Positions 41,951 through 45,401 of a stretch of DNA of 45,401 nt are shown here, piece by piece. The notes beneath the pieces are model-generated. The model had not been told where the DNA came from. It made no database searches and saw nothing but the letters and a program-made list of their open reading frames with translations. Made by a program: the position numbers and the translations under genes. Source of the stretch: Chitinophagaceae bacterium. GTDB taxonomy: Bacteria; Bacteroidota; Bacteroidia; Chitinophagales; Chitinophagaceae. The number at the start of each line of letters is the position of its first letter. Within the stretch, counting starts at the first letter, position 1. The stretch is from NCBI GenBank assembly GCA_025449935.1, contig JANWIJ010000016.1:1-45401 (forward strand), read 5' to 3'.

Positions 41951-42808
41951 ATGAAGAAAGTTTTGGTTACGGGTGCCACCGGGTTTATTGGCAATTATGT
42001 GATACAGGAGCTGTTGAAATACAATTGCCTGGTAATTGCTTCCTCTGCCGGCAGAACCAATGCTGAAAACGCTGCCTGGTCTGACAAGGTCAGCTATCTT
42101 CCATTTGATCTTGGCGATTTCAATAATACCGTTAATTATTTTGATTTTTTTCAGCAGCCCGACCTGTTGATTCACCTGGCCTGGGAAGGACTCCCCAATT
42201 ACAAATCATCTTTTCATGTTGAAACAAATCTTCCCCGGCATTTTGCGTTCCTGCGGAATCTTGTTCAACATGGACTCAGGGACTTGGCTGTTACCGGAAC
42301 CTGTTTCGAATACGGGATGCAGGAAGGATGTTTAAATGAAGAAATGCCGGCAAACCCGGCAAACCCATATGGCATTGCTAAAGACAGCCTTCGAAAAAAA
42401 TTGGAGCAATTGCAGAAGCAACAACCTTTCGCATTCAAATGGGTCAGGTTGTTTTACATGTATGGGAAAGGCCAAAACCCGAATTCCTTACTTTCGCAGC
42501 TGGATAAAGCACTGGCAGATAAAGCGGGGAACTTCGATATGAGCGGGGGAGAGCAAGTGAGGGATTTTCTACCAGTCGAAAAAGTTGCAGCCTGGATAGT
42601 GAAACTAGCTTTGCAGGATAAAGTACAGGGAATTATCAACTGCTGCAGTGGAGAACCGTTGACGGTGAAACAATTTGTTGAAAATTATTTAAGAACCATC
42701 AACCAGCATATTGTCCTGAATTTAGGCGTCTATCCGTACCCGGATTATGAGCCGATGCGATTCTGGGGAGACAACCGTAAACTTAAAAAGATTATAAATA
42801 ATGAGTGA
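41951..42808 (+). CDS. NAD(P)-dependent SDR, probable nucleotide-sugar 4-ketoreductase
   Basis: The 285-residue extended SDR has the Rossmann start KKVLVTGATGFIGNYVIQEL (GxxGxxG). LLIHLAWEGLPNY is the LxHLA region. TGTCFEYGMQEG carries the catalytic Thr/Ser and the YxxxK pair is NPYGIAKDSLRKKL. The C-terminal half (FKWVRLFYMYGKGQNPNSLL) is of the RmlD/Gal4-epimerase type. Given its place after a C-methyltransferase, it probably reduces the 4-keto group to finish the branched sugar. It overlaps the next gene by 8 bases. Confidence 0.88.
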   Translation: MKKVLVTGATGFIGNYVIQELLKYNCLVIASSAGRTNAENAAWSDKVSYLPFDLGDFNNTVNYFDFFQQPDLLIHLAWEGLPNYKSSFHVETNLPRHFAFLRNLVQHGLRDLAVTGTCFEYGMQEGCLNEEMPANPANPYGIAKDSLRKKLEQLQKQQPFAFKWVRLFYMYGKGQNPNSLLSQLDKALADKAGNFDMSGGEQVRDFLPVEKVAAWIVKLALQDKVQGIINCCSGEPLTVKQFVENYLRTINQHIVLNLGVYPYPDYEPMRFWGDNRKLKKIINNE

Positions 42809-43538
42809 CTTAGTACAAGCATTTGTCCGGGAGCGGAAAGAAAGGATAGCGGGCAATCAACACAATGAAAAACTGCAGGAGGCTGCCCGCAACTTTAATA
42901 CAGCATCAAACAGCGCGCAATATTCATACAACTTTTCCTGGATGGGCCGGCCCATTATACAATACCCGCAGGACATGATCGCCATGCAGGAATTGATCTG
43001 GCAGCTAAAACCCGACCTGGTCATCGAAACCGGCATAGCACACGGGGGGTCGCTGATTTATTATGCTTCCCTTCTTGAACTGATCGGGAAAGGGGAAGTG
43101 TTGGGGATCGATATTGATATACGCGAGCATAACCGGAAAGAAATTGAAAAGCACCCGATGTTTAAAAGGATAAAGATGCTTCAGGGTTCATCCATCAGTG
43201 CTGAAACTGCTGCTCAAGTGAAAAAGCATGCGGCGGGAAAAGAATCCATACTGGTTTGCCTGGATTCCAATCATACACATGAGCACGTATTGCAGGAGCT
43301 GGAATTGTATTCCCCTCTTGTTTCAAAGGGCTCATATATCGTGGTATTCGATACGATTGTTGAAGATTTGCCGGAGGGTTATTTTTCACAAAAAAGGCCC
43401 TGGGGGATTTCCAATAATCCCCGGACGGCGGTGCAGGAATTCCTGAAAAAGAATGATGCTTTTGAAATTGACCACTCGATCGATAATAAATTGCTGATAA
43501 GTGTTGCCCCGGAAGGATATTTAAAAAGGGTCAAATAA
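42801..43538 (+). CDS. CmcI/RhmO-like SAM-dependent O-methyltransferase
   Basis: This 245-residue protein belongs to the family named after cephalosporin hydroxylase CmcI and the rhamnosyl O-methyltransferases. It shows NFSWMGRPIIQYPQDMIAMQELIW, LVIETGIAHGGSLIYYASLLEL near 74 (SAM motif I), VLGIDIDIREHNR and VCLDSNHTHEHVLQEL near 153 (metal-binding DSNHTHEHV). FDTIVEDLP and RPWGISNNPRTAVQEFL end the pattern. In a polysaccharide operon it most likely O-methylates a sugar residue. It overlaps the SDR gene by 8 bases; the next gene is 7 bases on. Confidence 0.9.
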   Translation: MSDLVQAFVRERKERIAGNQHNEKLQEAARNFNTASNSAQYSYNFSWMGRPIIQYPQDMIAMQELIWQLKPDLVIETGIAHGGSLIYYASLLELIGKGEVLGIDIDIREHNRKEIEKHPMFKRIKMLQGSSISAETAAQVKKHAAGKESILVCLDSNHTHEHVLQELELYSPLVSKGSYIVVFDTIVEDLPEGYFSQKRPWGISNNPRTAVQEFLKKNDAFEIDHSIDNKLLISVAPEGYLKRVK

Positions 43539-43545
43539 ACCGTTT

Positions 43546-44565
43546 ATGCAAAACAAGCCTTTTGCAAGCTTTTGTTTTTCTACCTATAAAAGACCTGCTT
43601 ACCTGAGATCGACCCTGGAGAGTATTTTACTTCAGCGGTTCGGGGACTTTGAAGTGATTGTTTCCGATAATGATGAAGAGCAAAGCGGCAGGGAGGTAGT
43701 CGCTTCTTTTAACGACACAAGGCTGAAGTATTTTGCCAATGAAACCAACCTGGGGATGAAGAAAAGCTTCAACAGGAGCCTGGAGCGGTCATCCGGTATT
43801 TATATTGTGATGATCGCGGATGATGACCCTGTTTACCCGGAGATGCTGCTGACCTTGCATGATCTTCAGAAAGAGTATCCCGGGTATGGTATGTACATGG
43901 GCGGGTGCGACTGGTATTGCGTGAGCCATGAAGTAGGCAGGCTTTATAATTTCCACGTAGGCACCAATTCCTGCCTGTCTGATAGTCATGATGTGGGGTT
44001 TAAGCAAGCCTACTCTCCCGATGATTTTTTAGAGCACCTTTTTGGGTTTGAGATATTCCCGCATTATTTGTGGTCTACGGCGATTGTTCAAAGAGATATT
44101 TTAATAAAAGCAGGTGGCGTTCCGGAGTATGGCACCCCTTTTTTGGGTGACTATGCTTATATGTCGGTGATTGGCTCGTATTCAGGTTGTGTGACGATTA
44201 ACAGGGCGTTGGGTTGCCAGACCCTGCACAATGAAAACTTCGGGCGGAACCAGAATGAGCAATTGGTAGTAGCTGCCAAAAATTTCCCGGCCTATATTGA
44301 AGAAAAAGCTTCTCATTTAAAAGAATGGCCCGCCATAAAAACTAAAATGCTCCGGTTTACGGCGCTATGGCTGGTTTCGCATATGAGTTTCCTGCATCAT
44401 TATTATAAGAAAACCGGTAAACAGGATCCCAGCCTGGGAGACGCTGAGAAATCTGTATTCCGGATGGACTATGTCCGCCCATACCGGCTCAAATACTTTC
44501 TCAAAAAAAATTTTCCCCGGATTCATGATTACGGGGTGAAAATCAAGAAAAGTTTCTCCCGATAG
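43546..44565 (+). CDS. Family 2 glycosyltransferase
   Basis: A GT-A enzyme of 339 aa. The N-terminal FASFCFSTYKRPAYLRSTLESILLQ carries the nucleotide-binding start. EVIVSDNDEEQSG and YFANETNLGMKKSFNRSLERSSGIYIVMIADDD follow, whose DDD near residue 90 is the DXD metal motif. GVPEYGTPFLGDYAYMSVIG near 190-210 is the acceptor/catalytic region (ED/GD variant). It lacks membrane helices, so it acts on the cytoplasmic side on a lipid-linked sugar. Donor and acceptor are unknown. Its stop overlaps the next start in TAGTG. Confidence 0.9.
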   Translation: MQNKPFASFCFSTYKRPAYLRSTLESILLQRFGDFEVIVSDNDEEQSGREVVASFNDTRLKYFANETNLGMKKSFNRSLERSSGIYIVMIADDDPVYPEMLLTLHDLQKEYPGYGMYMGGCDWYCVSHEVGRLYNFHVGTNSCLSDSHDVGFKQAYSPDDFLEHLFGFEIFPHYLWSTAIVQRDILIKAGGVPEYGTPFLGDYAYMSVIGSYSGCVTINRALGCQTLHNENFGRNQNEQLVVAAKNFPAYIEEKASHLKEWPAIKTKMLRFTALWLVSHMSFLHHYYKKTGKQDPSLGDAEKSVFRMDYVRPYRLKYFLKKNFPRIHDYGVKIKKSFSR

Positions 44566-45401
44566 TGCCGAAGTTCAGCATCATACTACCAGTTCGCAAC
44601 GGCGGCCAGTATGTCAAAGCCTGTATTGATAGCATACTCAACCAGGCCTTTCCCGGTTTTGAATTGCTGGTATTGGATAATTGCAGCACTGATGGCACAC
44701 TCGAATGGATTCGTTCGCTAACGGACCCGCGGGTTAAGATTTATCCTTCCGCTCAGCCATTAAGCATTGAAGAAAACTGGGGGAGGATCACCGGCATTCC
44801 GAAAAGCGAGTTTATTACCCTGATCGGTCATGACGACCTATTGAATAAAAATTATCTTTCTGTGATGGTGGAACTGATTTCAAAACACCCGGCCGCGGGT
44901 CTGTACCAGACACATTTCTCCTATATTGATGCAACCGGCAGGGTGATCCGGGAAGCTAAGCGGGTCCCCGGGACGGAAAAGCCGGAATCATTTCTCGAAA
45001 ATTTCCTGGTGAGAAGAATCGATGTGATGGGAACTGGTTTCATGATGCGCTCCGCGGATTATGACAGGCTGGGAGGGATGCCTCCATACCCGAATTTACT
45101 TTTCGCTGATTTTGAACTTTGGATCCGCCTCAGTAAACTGGGTTACAAAGCCACTTCCCCTGACAATTGCTTTTCTTTCCGCCTGCACCAAAGCACCACC
45201 AGCATTTCTCCTGATACCAAGTTTCAGCAATCATTCGAAAAATTCATTCTTTTTTTAAATAGCCTGAAAACAGAAGATGACAAGTATGAAAAAGTGATCC
45301 GGCAACATGCGGGAGGTTTTTTACTGTATTATTGCCAGGGTCTTTCGCACCGGCTTTTAAGAACACCTAAAAATAAAAGAGGTGAATTGTCGGTAAAAAA
45401 T
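44565..45401 (+). CDS. Family 2 glycosyltransferase, GTG start, runs off the window
   Basis: An open frame of 279 codons reaches the window end. The GTG at 44565 shares its first base with the previous stop codon and gives the perfect GT2 start PKFSIILPVRNGGQYVKACIDSIL. LLVLDNCSTDGTLEWIR and SEFITLIGHDDLLNKNYL follow (HDD as the DXD motif). LFADFELWIRLSKLGYK near 180 is the catalytic-base region, and SFRLHQSTTS comes after it. No ATG in frame lies early enough to keep the first strand, so GTG is the likely start. It should add another sugar to the same polymer as the preceding enzyme. Confidence 0.9.
   Translation, partial: MPKFSIILPVRNGGQYVKACIDSILNQAFPGFELLVLDNCSTDGTLEWIRSLTDPRVKIYPSAQPLSIEENWGRITGIPKSEFITLIGHDDLLNKNYLSVMVELISKHPAAGLYQTHFSYIDATGRVIREAKRVPGTEKPESFLENFLVRRIDVMGTGFMMRSADYDRLGGMPPYPNLLFADFELWIRLSKLGYKATSPDNCFSFRLHQSTTSISPDTKFQQSFEKFILFLNSLKTEDDKYEKVIRQHAGGFLLYYCQGLSHRLLRTPKNKRGELSVKN

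Noticed and set aside
1-45401. CRISPR arrays, prophage genes, insertion-sequence transposases, restriction systems
   Set aside because: Read through on both strands; no spaced repeats, structural phage genes or transposase motifs were seen.

Overview
The window looks like a stretch of chromosome from a Bacteroidota bacterium, most likely of the Chitinophagaceae type. The reasons are the many small secreted proteins and lipoproteins of families common in that group (DUF4397, DUF4382, DUF4431, DUF1343/NamZ), a CHAT-TPR protein, the futalosine-pathway gene mqnA, few Shine-Dalgarno sequences, and several TAnnTTTG promoter-like motifs. The assignment is by gene content only. I see no prophage, CRISPR array, rRNA operon or complete insertion sequence.

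Layout. 1-7.0 kb: envelope and secreted proteins (serine hydrolase fragment, Na/Pi cotransporter with PhoU domain, NamZ-type muramidase, DUF4397 lipoprotein, two unknown secreted proteins). 7.2-10.2 kb: small unknown proteins, including one built from two 71-residue cysteine repeats, and a YdjM-like membrane hydrolase. 10.2-14.5 kb: a phospholipase D/cardiolipin synthase-like enzyme and a full three-domain DNA ligase D with a small partner gene. 15.0-15.65 kb: the most unusual spot. An intact tRNA-Leu(CAA) is followed, on its own strand, by a GIY-YIG nuclease gene and then a second copy of the tRNA 3' half plus its terminator. That second copy is interrupted by two 20-nt palindromes. 15.65-22.3 kb: hscB, an ECF-like sigma factor overlapping a membrane-anchored TPR protein (probable anti-sigma), a DUF4382 lipoprotein, and facing them a large CHAT-TPR protein with a lipoprotein.

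22.4-37.4 kb is mainly housekeeping and general metabolism: an AlaDH/PNT-like dehydrogenase, trmN6, tsaD, an ABC permease, a CPA1 Na+/H+ antiporter, an esterase, a methyltransferase, a cysteine-synthase-like enzyme, an SRPBCC protein, prfC, a GNAT acetyltransferase and purB. From 37.4 kb a + strand series begins: mqnA, then a tightly packed surface-polysaccharide operon (38.3 kb to the window end). Its first genes encode CDP-glucose synthesis (rfbF), 4,6-dehydration (rfbG), a 3,5-epimerase-like protein, a C-methyltransferase and an SDR reductase. Together these would make a CDP-linked C-methyl-branched 6-deoxyhexose. A CmcI/RhmO-like methyltransferase and two family 2 glycosyltransferases follow; the last has a GTG start and runs off the window.

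The best candidate for something undescribed is the roughly 456-bp tRNA-Leu / GIY-YIG unit. It has the geometry of a very small element inserted into a tRNA gene, and it carries a secondary invasion by a palindromic repeat. A weaker candidate is the sigma / TPR-anti-sigma / CHAT-protease neighbourhood.
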